NCBI RefSeq assembly: GCF_009857885.1
Contig: NZ_WWER01000001.1
Span: forward strand, 682,001-746,000
Length of the DNA: 64,000 nt
From: Pusillimonas sp. TS35
GTDB lineage: Bacteria; Pseudomonadota; Gammaproteobacteria; Burkholderiales; Burkholderiaceae_B
Reading direction: 5' to 3'
The notes below the pieces were generated by a model. It saw only the letters and a program-made list of their open reading frames with translations. It searched no databases and had not been told where the DNA came from. This document shows, piece by piece, positions 1 through 7,287 of the stretch (positions are counted from its first letter, which is position 1; each line of letters starts with the position of its first letter). Position numbers and translations under genes: made by a program.

Positions 1-308
1 TGCCAGCCCAACGACCCCATCACTGCGGTGCCCACAGGGTAATCCGGGTGCCGTGATTGCACGACACGCCCGGCCGCATACGACCGCATCACATCGCCAA
101 TGCCGACGGGCACCGAATAATTGGCGACTGCATTGACCCAGCCTCGCATAGCAGGGTCGACCGATAGGTAGTGATTACGCACGAGAAATTGCCCCGCCTG
201 CAAAGCGCCGACGGGCACCGTACGGATTCCGAAATGCTCGGCTTGCGGTACGGCTGAGGGGCGCGCTTTCAGGAAGACCTGGCGATTGACGGCAGGAGAG
301 GTAGGCAT
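1..308 (-). CDS. NADP-dependent oxidoreductase, CurA/MDR family (partial, N-terminal part)
   Basis: The open frame runs leftward from an ATG at 306-308 and is still open at the window edge, so only the first ~102 residues are seen. The start reads MPTSPAVNRQVFLKARP, followed by LVRNHYLSVDPAMRGW. This is the N-terminal pattern of the zinc-independent medium-chain reductases that include CurA (NADPH curcumin reductase) and leukotriene B4 dehydrogenase. The family reduces activated double bonds with NADPH in the cytoplasm. The nucleotide-binding half lies outside the window. The gene is divergent from marR at 503, so the regulator may also act on it. The family call is good; the substrate is unknown. 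Confidence 0.75.
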   Translation of the reverse strand, partial: MPTSPAVNRQVFLKARPSAVPQAEHFGIRTVPVGALQAGQFLVRNHYLSVDPAMRGWVNAVANYSVPVGIGDVMRSYAAGRVVQSRHPDYPVGTAVMGSLGW

Positions 309-497
309 GGATGGTGCTCCGTACGGAATCAGGGCAAAGGCCGATAAACACACTATTGTAGGCAAGCTGCAATATCATGCCACCATCACGGCACAAGCGC
401 GGGGCAGGGGGCTGCCGCCATGACGCTGACAGGCATCGGGCAGGGCGGTTGACGCCGCGCGCACGCTTTTCTGTTGGCAACCTCTATAGTAAAATAC

Positions 498-509
498 TTT
501 GCATGCAAA
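498..509. promoter_or_regulatory. 12-bp perfect palindrome over the marR start codon
   Basis: TTTGCATGCAAA is a perfect palindrome whose centre contains the ATG of the MarR gene at 503. MarR-family proteins bind short palindromes and often repress themselves, so this is a candidate self-operator. No Shine-Dalgarno is visible upstream, and the AT-rich stretch 485-500 could supply a -10 element. Confidence 0.3.
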
Positions 510-982
510 CTAGTTCTGCCCTTGAACCCGATGACGCGCCTGACATTGCTCAGGCACGCTCGCGTTTCGGGCTGCTGCTGGGCAGTGTTTACAGGCAGTG
601 GCGCCGCCAAATCGACCTCGCGTTCAAAGATCTGGGGCAGTCCGACGCTACGCGCATGCCCCTGCTGATCCTGTATGTGCACGACGAACCGCTGCGGCAA
701 AAAGACCTTGCCGATGCCCTGCATCTGGATTCTTCCTCTCTGGTTCGCGTGCTGGCGCATCTCCGGGAAGCTGAACTGGTCGATTGGGCCTGTAATCCCG
801 CTGATCGGCGCACAAAATACATTACCTTGACGCCTTCGGGCCGCAAAATGGCCAAGCTGATCCTGGCAAAGAGTATGGAAATAGAACACGCCATTCTGCA
901 AGGCCATTCCCCCCAGGAGCTTGATGTCACCCGCCGCGTACTTGAAAGCATTTCGCGGCGCTTCAGTGAATTGGGCAGTTGA
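503..982 (+). CDS. MarR-family transcriptional regulator
   Basis: This 159-residue protein has the MarR winged-helix layout. A helical N-terminus (about 15-45) is followed by the helix-turn-helix around LRQKDLADALHLDSSSLVR and the wing with the conserved D-R-R-T-K-Y-I-T-L-T pattern. The C-terminal dimerisation helix comes last. Closest in feel is the SlyA/MarR group, dimeric repressors released by phenolic or lipophilic ligands. I chose ATG 503 because upstream in-frame residues are Arg-rich and unlike the family. The MFS transporter begins 73 nt downstream on the same strand, a common regulator-pump pairing. Ligand unknown. Confidence 0.85.
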   Translation: MQTSSALEPDDAPDIAQARSRFGLLLGSVYRQWRRQIDLAFKDLGQSDATRMPLLILYVHDEPLRQKDLADALHLDSSSLVRVLAHLREAELVDWACNPADRRTKYITLTPSGRKMAKLILAKSMEIEHAILQGHSPQELDVTRRVLESISRRFSELGS

Positions 983-1055
983 ACCGCAAGCAGCCACATC
1001 ATCCCGTCAGGGGCCGGCACCGCCAAAAGGCGGTCCATTACGCATCCATCCAACA

Positions 1056-2357
1056 ATGAAGTTGAAAATTTCCGCCTATGCATGGGTGAGCTTTGCCATG
1101 ATCGTCGGGGTCATGGGCACTGCGCTCATCAGCCCCCTGTACGCGCTCTACAAAGAAAGCTGGCATCTGCAGGCCAGCGATATCTCAATAATCTACGTGG
1201 TCTACATGGGCGGCGCGCTCTGCGGTCTTTTGTTTCTGGGTCGCCTGCCCGACCGGGTGGGTTTTCGGCCCATGATGCAGTGCGGCCTTGCGCTGGCGCT
1301 GCTTGGCACCTTCATCAGCCTGGTCGCATGGGACATGGCCAGCCTTTGCGTCGGCCGGATAATCATGGGTGTGGCATCGAGCATGCTGACGACCAGCGCC
1401 ACAGTGGGGTTGTCCAGGCTCTCACGTTCGGGCGATATTCAGCGCGTGGCCATGATGACAGGCTTTCTGATGGCGTTCGGTTTCGGCCTGGGCCCATTGG
1501 TGGGCGGCATTATTGGCCAATGGGGGCCTGCGCCATTGGTAAGCACCTATGTTCCAACGTTGTTCCTGGGGGTGCTGGGCCTGGCGGCACTGTTCCGTCT
1601 GACCTTGCCGGACTACGCCAGCCACCAGGCTGGCCTTTCCTTGAACGTGCACGATGTTCTGCCCAGGCTCACATGGCCGGGGCGGGATACCTCCAGGGCC
1701 TTCTTACTGACCTGCTGCCTGCCGTTTCTTGCGTTTGGCGTCTTTGGCTTGTATGCGTCCATGGCGCCGTTGTTTCTGGATCAACTGCTGCCCTGGCATG
1801 GCCCCGTTGTCAGCGGCACCGCCATCGCTTTGATTCTGTTTGCCTCGGCCGCCGTCCAGATGATGGCTGGGCGCATGCCTACGTATTATTGCGGCACGGC
1901 TGGGCTGATTAGCCTGGCATTGAGCAACCTGACTCTGATGCTGAACCTGTGGGCAAGCTCAGCCGTTTTGTTTGCGTTGGGCGTGCTGCTGACTGCCGTG
2001 GGCCATGGCCTGTGCATGCTCGCCGGTATGAGCATGGTCAACCGCCTGGCCACATCAGGCAATCGCTCCGGCCTGCTAGCCACCTATCTGGTGATCGGCT
2101 ACATCGGCAGCATGATCCCCATGATGGGCATAGGCTGGATTGCCGATCACTGGGGCATGGACGTGGCGGTAAACACGTTTTGCATATTCGTGATCGCAAC
2201 AGCGGGAAGTGCAGCAGTATTTTTTTACCGCAATCCGCATATGCGGCCGATCATGGATGCTACGCCAAATAACCTTACCGGCAGCATCACCATCGAACCA
2301 GAAGGCACCGTGGCCGCAAGCGGCGCACGCGATAACGTGGATTCCCCGCGCTTGTGA
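1056..2357 (+). CDS. MFS transporter, 12-TM drug/metabolite efflux type
   Basis: This protein of 433 residues has about twelve hydrophobic segments and the MFS motif A in the first cytoplasmic loop (GRLPDRVGFRP). The start at 1056 (MKLKISAYAW) puts the first membrane helix at residues ~7-28. An earlier in-frame start at 921 would overlap marR and add a polar, non-membrane leader. The gene follows marR on the same strand, so it is probably the regulated efflux pump. Specificity cannot be read from the sequence. The C-terminus is a polar tail of about 40 residues. Confidence 0.85.
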   Translation: MKLKISAYAWVSFAMIVGVMGTALISPLYALYKESWHLQASDISIIYVVYMGGALCGLLFLGRLPDRVGFRPMMQCGLALALLGTFISLVAWDMASLCVGRIIMGVASSMLTTSATVGLSRLSRSGDIQRVAMMTGFLMAFGFGLGPLVGGIIGQWGPAPLVSTYVPTLFLGVLGLAALFRLTLPDYASHQAGLSLNVHDVLPRLTWPGRDTSRAFLLTCCLPFLAFGVFGLYASMAPLFLDQLLPWHGPVVSGTAIALILFASAAVQMMAGRMPTYYCGTAGLISLALSNLTLMLNLWASSAVLFALGVLLTAVGHGLCMLAGMSMVNRLATSGNRSGLLATYLVIGYIGSMIPMMGIGWIADHWGMDVAVNTFCIFVIATAGSAAVFFYRNPHMRPIMDATPNNLTGSITIEPEGTVAASGARDNVDSPRL

Positions 2358-2986
2358 TATGCCTCAGTGATGGCGTGCCCAATGCGGGCGATATCGGCCA
2401 GATGTCATGTGGTTTTCCGCGTGAAATCAAAAAAATCTATGGCCGTGGGCAATGTATCAGTGCAAGCGCTTCATTTGCATAAATGGAATATTTGTTATGT
2501 AAATGTTTCACGCGTGTTGTTTTATTAAACATTTTTACGTTTGTTATATTTTTCCATTTTTAACCCTTATTTTTGAGAGAATATTTACATTAAGTTTCGA
2601 AAATTATAAATATTTTCAATATGAGTGTATTTTTCAGTACATTGCGCCGCGATTGCTCGGGCAAAGACCGATCTGCCACCGTGAATTTCACACCTCGACG
2701 CGCTTCGAATATCTGTAAATGGCGCTTGATATATTTATTTAGTGTATTAACTTTCAATTAATTCGAAATATAAAGTAGCTAAATAAATATAATGCAACAT
2801 AGTTGTATGAATATTAAAAATGTAGTAACTGTTTTTTTATTTTGTTATTCAGGTTTTGCGTTAGATGCATACTTGACTCGCAGCTGAGGAGAACGCGTCA
2901 TGGTTCTTTGTATTGTCTGCAATCTTGGCTGTTTCCAAAGTAGGCTTTCACCTGTTGAGCAGGATCTTATGAAGGAGCAAGTCATC
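2358..2986. promoter_or_regulatory. AT-rich non-coding region upstream of the Fap-like locus
   Basis: These 629 nt contain no convincing gene; a 71-codon frame at 2503-2718 lacks a Shine-Dalgarno and looks random. The stretch from about 2440 to 2870 is much richer in A+T than everything around it. It contains a 13-bp inverted repeat (separate entry) and a weaker 6-bp dyad at 2599-2617. Long AT-rich leaders ahead of surface-structure operons are typical silencing or multi-regulator targets (H-NS/MvaT-like). That reading is inference. Confidence 0.5.
2730..2791. repeat. 13-bp perfect inverted repeat, 36-nt spacer
   Basis: TATATTTATTTAG (2730-2742) is repeated exactly in inverse orientation as CTAAATAAATATA (2779-2791). 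It lies about 195 bp ahead of the first gene of the Fap-like locus, in the AT-rich leader. It could be a paired operator or a DNA-looping site. The long spacer and absence of a T tract argue against a terminator. Confidence 0.45.
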
Positions 2987-3865
2987 ATGAAAATACGCAA
3001 AACAACGCTGATTGCTACCGGGGTGGGGGCAGCCCTGGCCATGGCACTAAGCGGGCCAGTTCTGGCCGACAATAACGACAATACTGTTACAGACAGTGCT
3101 AACGCAAATAATGGTTCGGCCGCATCCTACGCCCAGTCTCTCTCGAATGTCGGCAATACTTCCAACTCGGATAGTTCAACTCACACCTCCCTTCGTCTTG
3201 GCGATATCTCAGTTGGCATAGCCACAGCAACCACCAGTCTGTCGGGCAGCATATCCGGCAATAATTCCAGCGGCATCAGCGGCAACACCGGCGGGACCGC
3301 CAACGCGGCGGGCGACGGTGGGATGGGCGGTAGCAGCGGGGCGGCCAGCACTTCGTCGGTTCGGAGCGGCCAGGCTAACGGTGGTGCCGGCGGGGCGGGT
3401 GGCAGTGCCGGGGCCCTGGGTCTAGGGCTCAGCAACGCGGCAAACGGTGGTAGTTCCGCGCAAACGGGCGACAACTCCGCGACATCCACTGGCTCTGGCT
3501 TCGGTTTTGGCCTTGGCCTTGGCGCGAGCAGAGCTAGAAGTGGCGACAGCACGGCGGGAGCCTCCAGTGCATCGTCCTCGGGTGGGGCATCGGGCAGTGG
3601 CGGCACCAATACGGCGGGTAATGGCGGCTTCGGTGGTTCCGCAGCCTCTGGTGCGGCCTTGGCTATGGCCACCACGGGCAATGGCGCAATGGGTGGCGCC
3701 GGTGGCTCGTCGTACGGTGGTTCCGCCGGCAGCTTTAGTGCCGCCAACTCCATCGCCAACAATTCGTTCGCCAGTGCTGCTGGCATCATGAACGTCAGCC
3801 AGAACATGGGTGAAAACTCACTGGTTCAGCAAGGGGTAACGGTTCAGGCAAACCTCAACTTCTGA
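2987..3865 (+). CDS. Gly/Ser/Ala/Asn-rich exported protein, candidate fibre or surface-layer subunit
   Basis: The 292-residue product starts with a clear Sec signal peptide (MKIRKTTLIATGVGAALAM..., predicted cut after VLA near residue 27). A low-complexity body made almost wholly of G, S, A, N and T follows, with very few charged residues and no Cys. The C-terminus is different: GIMNVSQNMGENSLVQQ then VTVQANLNF, ending in Phe. ATG 2987 is chosen because GAAGGAG lies nine bases upstream and it exposes the signal peptide. Another in-frame ATG at 2900, also with an SD-like GAGGAG, would add 29 residues. It heads a same-strand run with the C39 protease and FapF-like pore, in the position of the amyloid subunits of fap operons. 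I do not recognise a named family; secretion as a repeat-rich fibre protein is inference. Confidence 0.75.
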   Translation: MKIRKTTLIATGVGAALAMALSGPVLADNNDNTVTDSANANNGSAASYAQSLSNVGNTSNSDSSTHTSLRLGDISVGIATATTSLSGSISGNNSSGISGNTGGTANAAGDGGMGGSSGAASTSSVRSGQANGGAGGAGGSAGALGLGLSNAANGGSSAQTGDNSATSTGSGFGFGLGLGASRARSGDSTAGASSASSSGGASGSGGTNTAGNGGFGGSAASGAALAMATTGNGAMGGAGGSSYGGSAGSFSAANSIANNSFASAAGIMNVSQNMGENSLVQQGVTVQANLNF

Positions 3866-3962
3866 TGATCCGTCTGTGATGTGGTAGCGGTTACCCAGGA
3901 TATGGACGGAAATCGGCCTATCCTGGGGCATCTCGCAGCGTTCTATACGCTAGGAGGCTATG

Positions 3963-4289
3963 ATGAACCGGCAGCAATTACTTGCGCTAATGATTCTACA
4001 AGCCGCACCCGTGTTTGCCTTGGCTGCGACGCCTCAGCCCGTATCCCTAGGGGCGCCGGTGTCAGATACCGAACTTTCCCAATATCGCGGCGCCCGCGAT
4101 ATCACCTTCAATCAGCAAAACACGGAAGGTTATCTCTATAACAATCAAGCGACCAATACCGTTTCTGGCCATAACCAAGTATCGGGTGAGGCATTTTCTG
4201 GAATGAATGGGTTTTCAACCGTTATCCAGAACTCGGGAAATAACGTCATTATCCAAAGCTCGACAATCGTCAACGTGCAAATGCAATAG
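3963..4289 (+). CDS. Small exported protein with double-glycine-like site and QN motif
   Basis: The product has 108 residues. A Sec signal peptide (about 1-21, ending VFALA) is followed by V-S-D-T-E-L-S-Q-Y-R-G-A at residues 33-44. This has the spacing of a double-glycine leader (hydrophobic at -12, S at -11, L at -7, aromatic at -4, GA at -2/-1). The rest is Asn/Gln/Ser/Thr-rich, with FSTVIQNSGNNVIIQ near the C-terminus, a motif shared with the other two exported proteins of the locus. ATG 3963 sits five bases after AGGAGG; the ATG at 3960 is too close to it. The stop touches the protease gene. It is probably a substrate of that protease and a minor subunit. No named family is recognised. 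Confidence 0.75.
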   Translation: MNRQQLLALMILQAAPVFALAATPQPVSLGAPVSDTELSQYRGARDITFNQQNTEGYLYNNQATNTVSGHNQVSGEAFSGMNGFSTVIQNSGNNVIIQSSTIVNVQMQ

Positions 4290-4298
4290 GTGACCATC

Positions 4299-4982
4299 GT
4301 GAGAGCGCACCTGTTGGCGATTGCCTTGCTACCCTGTCTCGCCGGCGCCGTGCAGGCTGGCGGTGTATTCGTGCCAGCACTGGACGGCCTTAACGTTGCT
4401 AATGTAGAGAGCATACAAGAACGGGCATTCAGCCGCACCGTCCGTCAGCAATATGATTTCAGCTGCGGGTCTGCCGCGGTCGCCACGTTGCTCACTTATC
4501 AATATCACGATCCGATCAGTGAGCACGAGGTGTTCATGAGCATGTGGGACCTTGGGGATCAGGAAAAAATCCGGCAGGATGGTTTTTCACTTCTGGATAT
4601 CAAGCGCTATCTGGACAAGCGCGGCTACGAATCAAACGGATATGAAGTGCCGCTCGAAAAATTGATGGAAAATTCAGTTCCGGCAATCATGCTGATCAAT
4701 GACCATGGGTACAACCATTTTGTCGTGGTCAAGGGAATGAGCAAAGATCGCGTGTTGCTGGGAGATCCGTCAGCAGGGGCTCGGCTGGTTTCCCGTGAAC
4801 GCTTCAAGGAAATACTGGTCACCCCGATTGTTTTCGTCATTACCAGTCACAGTGCACAAGCAGTATTCAACGGCCGCACCGACTGGCAAACGAAGCCCTT
4901 GGCATCGCTCGGCGCAGCGATGTCGGCCGCAAGACTGGCGCAGGAAACTGTTTTCTCCGACCGTAAGCCAGGCTTGTTTTGA
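4299..4982 (+). CDS. Periplasmic C39-family cysteine peptidase, FapD-like
   Basis: The 227-residue product begins at GTG 4299, with AGGTGA five bases upstream. An in-frame GTG at 4290 has no SD. A signal peptide (about 1-20, ending AVQA) targets it to the periplasm. The papain-like C39 fold is supported by QQYDFSCGSAAVATLL (oxyanion Gln50, nucleophile Cys56), YNHFVVVKG (His140) and LLGDPS (Asp156). Unlike bacteriocin exporters there is no membrane or ABC domain, so it is a free-standing protease like FapD of the Pseudomonas Fap system. It is flanked by two small exported proteins carrying double-glycine-like sites, its likely substrates. The protease family is secure; the FapD relationship is very likely; the substrate assignment is inference. 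Confidence 0.9.
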   Translation: MRAHLLAIALLPCLAGAVQAGGVFVPALDGLNVANVESIQERAFSRTVRQQYDFSCGSAAVATLLTYQYHDPISEHEVFMSMWDLGDQEKIRQDGFSLLDIKRYLDKRGYESNGYEVPLEKLMENSVPAIMLINDHGYNHFVVVKGMSKDRVLLGDPSAGARLVSRERFKEILVTPIVFVITSHSAQAVFNGRTDWQTKPLASLGAAMSAARLAQETVFSDRKPGLF

Positions 4983-5008
4983 GGCGGTTTGATGGCAGGA
5001 GACGAATT

Positions 5009-5488
5009 ATGTTCACATCTTTACGTAGTTGTGGCACCGCACTGGCTCTGGCTGCTGGCACTTTGATGCTCCAGACGCCAGTGCTTGCCAGTAATGCTTT
5101 CAATGGCGTGAGCCCGGTAAGTGACCTGGCTTTGGACCACATCCGAGGAGGATTCTCGGCAGCGTATGACTACGGTCACTTGAAATTGGCAATGGACATC
5201 ACGCAGGCCACCCTCATCAACGGATTCATTGGGTCGGCACAGCAATTGGCTGATGCGTCCGGAGGGGCGTTGACTGTCATGCAAAATGGGTTGAATAACG
5301 TGGTAAACCTGCCCGTTCTGAATAACGTGTCCAACAGCACAATGAACACGGTGATTCAAAACAGCATGAACAACCAGGTCATCAGCACCATCAATACGCT
5401 GAACATCACCATAACGAGTCAGGCATTGGCGCAAGCCATGGCCATGCAGTCAGTAACACAGGGAGCGTTGTTGCAGTTTTCCCGCTAG
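5009..5488 (+). CDS. Small exported protein with double-glycine site and repeated QN motif
   Basis: The 159-residue protein begins at ATG 5009, seven bases after AGGAG. Residues 1-27 form a Sec signal peptide ending in VLA. Next comes V-S-D-L-A-L-D-H-I-R-G-G (37-48), matching the double-glycine leader pattern position by position. After it lies an amphipathic stretch and then two copies of an Asn-rich motif 25 residues apart, TVMQNGLNN (89-97) and TVIQNSMNN (114-122). A looser QSVTQGALLQF ends the protein. It lies between the C39 protease and the pore, the slot held by fapE in Pseudomonas, though I see no clear FapE similarity. Probably processed by the neighbouring protease and exported through the neighbouring pore (inference). 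Confidence 0.75.
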   Translation: MFTSLRSCGTALALAAGTLMLQTPVLASNAFNGVSPVSDLALDHIRGGFSAAYDYGHLKLAMDITQATLINGFIGSAQQLADASGGALTVMQNGLNNVVNLPVLNNVSNSTMNTVIQNSMNNQVISTINTLNITITSQALAQAMAMQSVTQGALLQFSR

Positions 5489-5572
5489 ATTGCCGTGAGT
5501 ACGCGCACTTCAGCGTGCCGCGCATGGAAAGAAGCCTATTACAAGAAATCGTCCAACTAAAAGCGAGCGCCC

Positions 5573-6829
5573 ATGAATATCAAACAGGTACTGCCCAACG
5601 CCACTTTTTTGGTGCTTTTTGCTACAGCATTACCAACCTGTGCCCAGGAAGCGGCCATCACCATCCAACAACTTGAACAACAGCTCCGCGATCAGCAGAA
5701 AATGCTGGAACAAACACGTCAAAACCTTGAGCGCTTGAAAATTCGCCTGCAAGCCCCCGGCAGTGCTGCATATGGACCAGGGCCCAACGCGAATGGTGGC
5801 GGCAGGGATGCTGGACCAGACACGATCCAGGCGGGTTATGAGGGGATAGGCCCGGAACCCGTCGGAAAGGCGCCTCCCAATCCCCAGCAAGAAGAGGCCG
5901 CAAAAGTCGCTCCTATTCTCGAGCAGCCTGGCATATTGACGTCCCGCGGTCGCTTCGCTCTGGAGCCATCGCTGCAATACGACTATTCGTCGAATAACCA
6001 AGTCAACCTTATCGGTTTCAGTGTCCTGCCGGCCATTCTTGTAGGCCTGATTGACGTGCGTCAGGTTGACACGTCAACCGTGATGGCCGCAGTGAGCGCT
6101 CGCTACGGCCTGACCAACCGACTAGAGCTGAACGCGAAGCTTCCATACGTATATGCTCATCAAAGCACCATCATGCGCCCGTTGACAGAAGGGGCAACCA
6201 ATGACCGCGTGTTCACCAACTCGGGGCATGGGATCGGCGATGTTCAAGTGGGCGTACGCTATCAGTTCAACGACGGCGGCCCGAACGAGCCTTACTTTAT
6301 TGGGTCGCTGTCGGCTACTTTACCCACCGGGAAAGGCCCCTTTGATATCGCTTACGCACTTAACAGCACCACACCTGGTGGAGAACCCATGCCGGAAGAG
6401 CAGCCGACGGGTAGCGGTTTCTACGCATTCGATGCCGGTGTGCTGGCGATTTACCCATCTGATCCGGTTGTATTCTTCGGAGGCTTAAACTACACTTGGC
6501 GCCCATCCAAGAATGTTGACACTACCATTGGCGCCCTGAATATCGGCAAGGTGGATCCAGGCGATTCGATCAAGCTTAACTTTGGCATGGGAATGTCGCT
6601 GAATGAAAAATCGTCACTCAGCCTGGGCTATCAGCACACCTACGTCATGCCAACGAAATTTGCCGGAAACTCGGCAGCCAATTCCGAATCCATCCAGGTG
6701 GGCCAACTGCTGATCGGGTATGGGTACCAGATCACACCCAGGACCAACATCAACCTCACGTTGGGAGTAGGTGTGACGCGATACGCGCCCGATGCACAGC
6801 TGGTGCTTCGGGTCCCGATCACTTTCTAG
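5573..6829 (+). CDS. Outer-membrane pore with N-terminal coiled coil, FapF-like
   Basis: This 418-residue protein has a signal peptide (about 1-24), a coiled coil rich in Gln and Glu (about 30-60) and a Gly/Pro/Asn linker (61-118). A beta-barrel follows from GILTSRGRFALEPSLQYDY (from 120) to the terminal LRVPITF ending in Phe. That organisation, including the RYGLTNRLELNAKLPYVY strand region, is the one I know for FapF. FapF is the trimeric barrel with a helical plug that exports Fap amyloid subunits. Domain searches may label it 'MetA-pathway of phenol degradation', a name for the same barrel family. It closes the locus and is the likely secretion channel for the three exported proteins. Confidence 0.85.
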   Translation: MNIKQVLPNATFLVLFATALPTCAQEAAITIQQLEQQLRDQQKMLEQTRQNLERLKIRLQAPGSAAYGPGPNANGGGRDAGPDTIQAGYEGIGPEPVGKAPPNPQQEEAAKVAPILEQPGILTSRGRFALEPSLQYDYSSNNQVNLIGFSVLPAILVGLIDVRQVDTSTVMAAVSARYGLTNRLELNAKLPYVYAHQSTIMRPLTEGATNDRVFTNSGHGIGDVQVGVRYQFNDGGPNEPYFIGSLSATLPTGKGPFDIAYALNSTTPGGEPMPEEQPTGSGFYAFDAGVLAIYPSDPVVFFGGLNYTWRPSKNVDTTIGALNIGKVDPGDSIKLNFGMGMSLNEKSSLSLGYQHTYVMPTKFAGNSAANSESIQVGQLLIGYGYQITPRTNINLTLGVGVTRYAPDAQLVLRVPITF

Positions 6830-7149
6830 GTTTTAACGCCGGTCGAGATCCGGCCCATTGGCGGCTCAGTATTAAACCGGCGCTAACATCTGAAGGGCGC
6901 TACGGACAGCGTACGCAGAAGACAGGGCACGCAGAATGTTGAAGTTATCTACCCAAAGAGGGGAAGGGAAGAAGTCCCAAGAGGAACCCCAGGAGCAGCT
7001 AAAGAAAAACGGCATCCGACTGCATGACAAGCCTTCGGGTGCCGTTTTCATTCCAGCCAGTGATGTGGGATTGAGTTGGCATCACCAATAAACGTGACTT
7101 TACATAATATACATTATCAGTATTAACGAGATAAGCACAGGAGGTCGAG
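6830..7149. other. Intergenic region between the Fap-like locus and panD
   Basis: The 320 nt contain one good terminator (7006-7048). After it comes an AT-rich segment (about 7085-7135) that probably holds the promoter for the small ORF and panD. TTTACA at 7100-7105 and TATTAA at 7121-7126 lie near -35/-10 spacing, and there is a short dyad ATAAT-ATAC-ATTAT at 7104-7117. A 51-codon frame at 6936-7091 runs through the terminator and is not believed. Confidence 0.35.
7006..7048 (+). terminator. Rho-independent terminator after the Fap-like locus
   Basis: Arm AAAACGGCATCCGA (7006-7019) pairs with TCGGGTGCCGTTTT (7035-7048) through 14 positions with one G-U pair and a 15-nt loop. The right arm ends in four T, then CATT. 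It sits about 180 nt beyond the pore gene and separates that unit from the panD leader. Confidence 0.6.
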
Positions 7150-7287
7150 ATGCGGCTACCAAGTTCGGCCGCGTTGCCGCGTCCGCCGAACGACGGAATT
7201 GCCAAGGACATGCCGGCGGCGCTGGTTTCGCCTCTTGGCGGGGATTACAATTGCCGCTTGATCAAAGCCTTACGGAATTTCAAGTGA
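7150..7287 (+). CDS. Small leader ORF overlapping the panD start
   Basis: A 45-codon frame starts at ATG 7150 behind a strong CAGGAGGT Shine-Dalgarno (7139-7146 region). It ends with TGA 7285-7287, overlapping the GTG start of panD (7284-7286). The peptide ([20 protein letters not shown]...) is basic and Pro-rich and matches nothing I recognise. The overlap is the classic layout for translational coupling, and panD itself has only a weak SD. It may be a real microprotein or only a ribosome-delivery leader. Confidence 0.45.
   Translation: MRLPSSAALPRPPNDGIAKDMPAALVSPLGGDYNCRLIKALRNFK

Noticed and set aside
2371-2385. Sigma-54-like GG-N10-GC spacing (TGGCGTG...ATGC)
   Set aside because: Imperfect at the -12 element and about 600 nt from the next start codon; likely chance.
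2503-2718. 71-codon frame in the AT-rich leader
   Set aside because: No Shine-Dalgarno, odd Phe/Ile/Tyr composition expected from AT-rich DNA, and no conserved feature.
6838-6854. GCCGG/CCGGC hairpin just after the pore gene
   Set aside because: Only five base pairs and no T tract; the hairpin at 7006-7048 is a far better terminator.
6936-7091. 51-codon frame after the pore gene
   Set aside because: It crosses a good terminator and has no Shine-Dalgarno.
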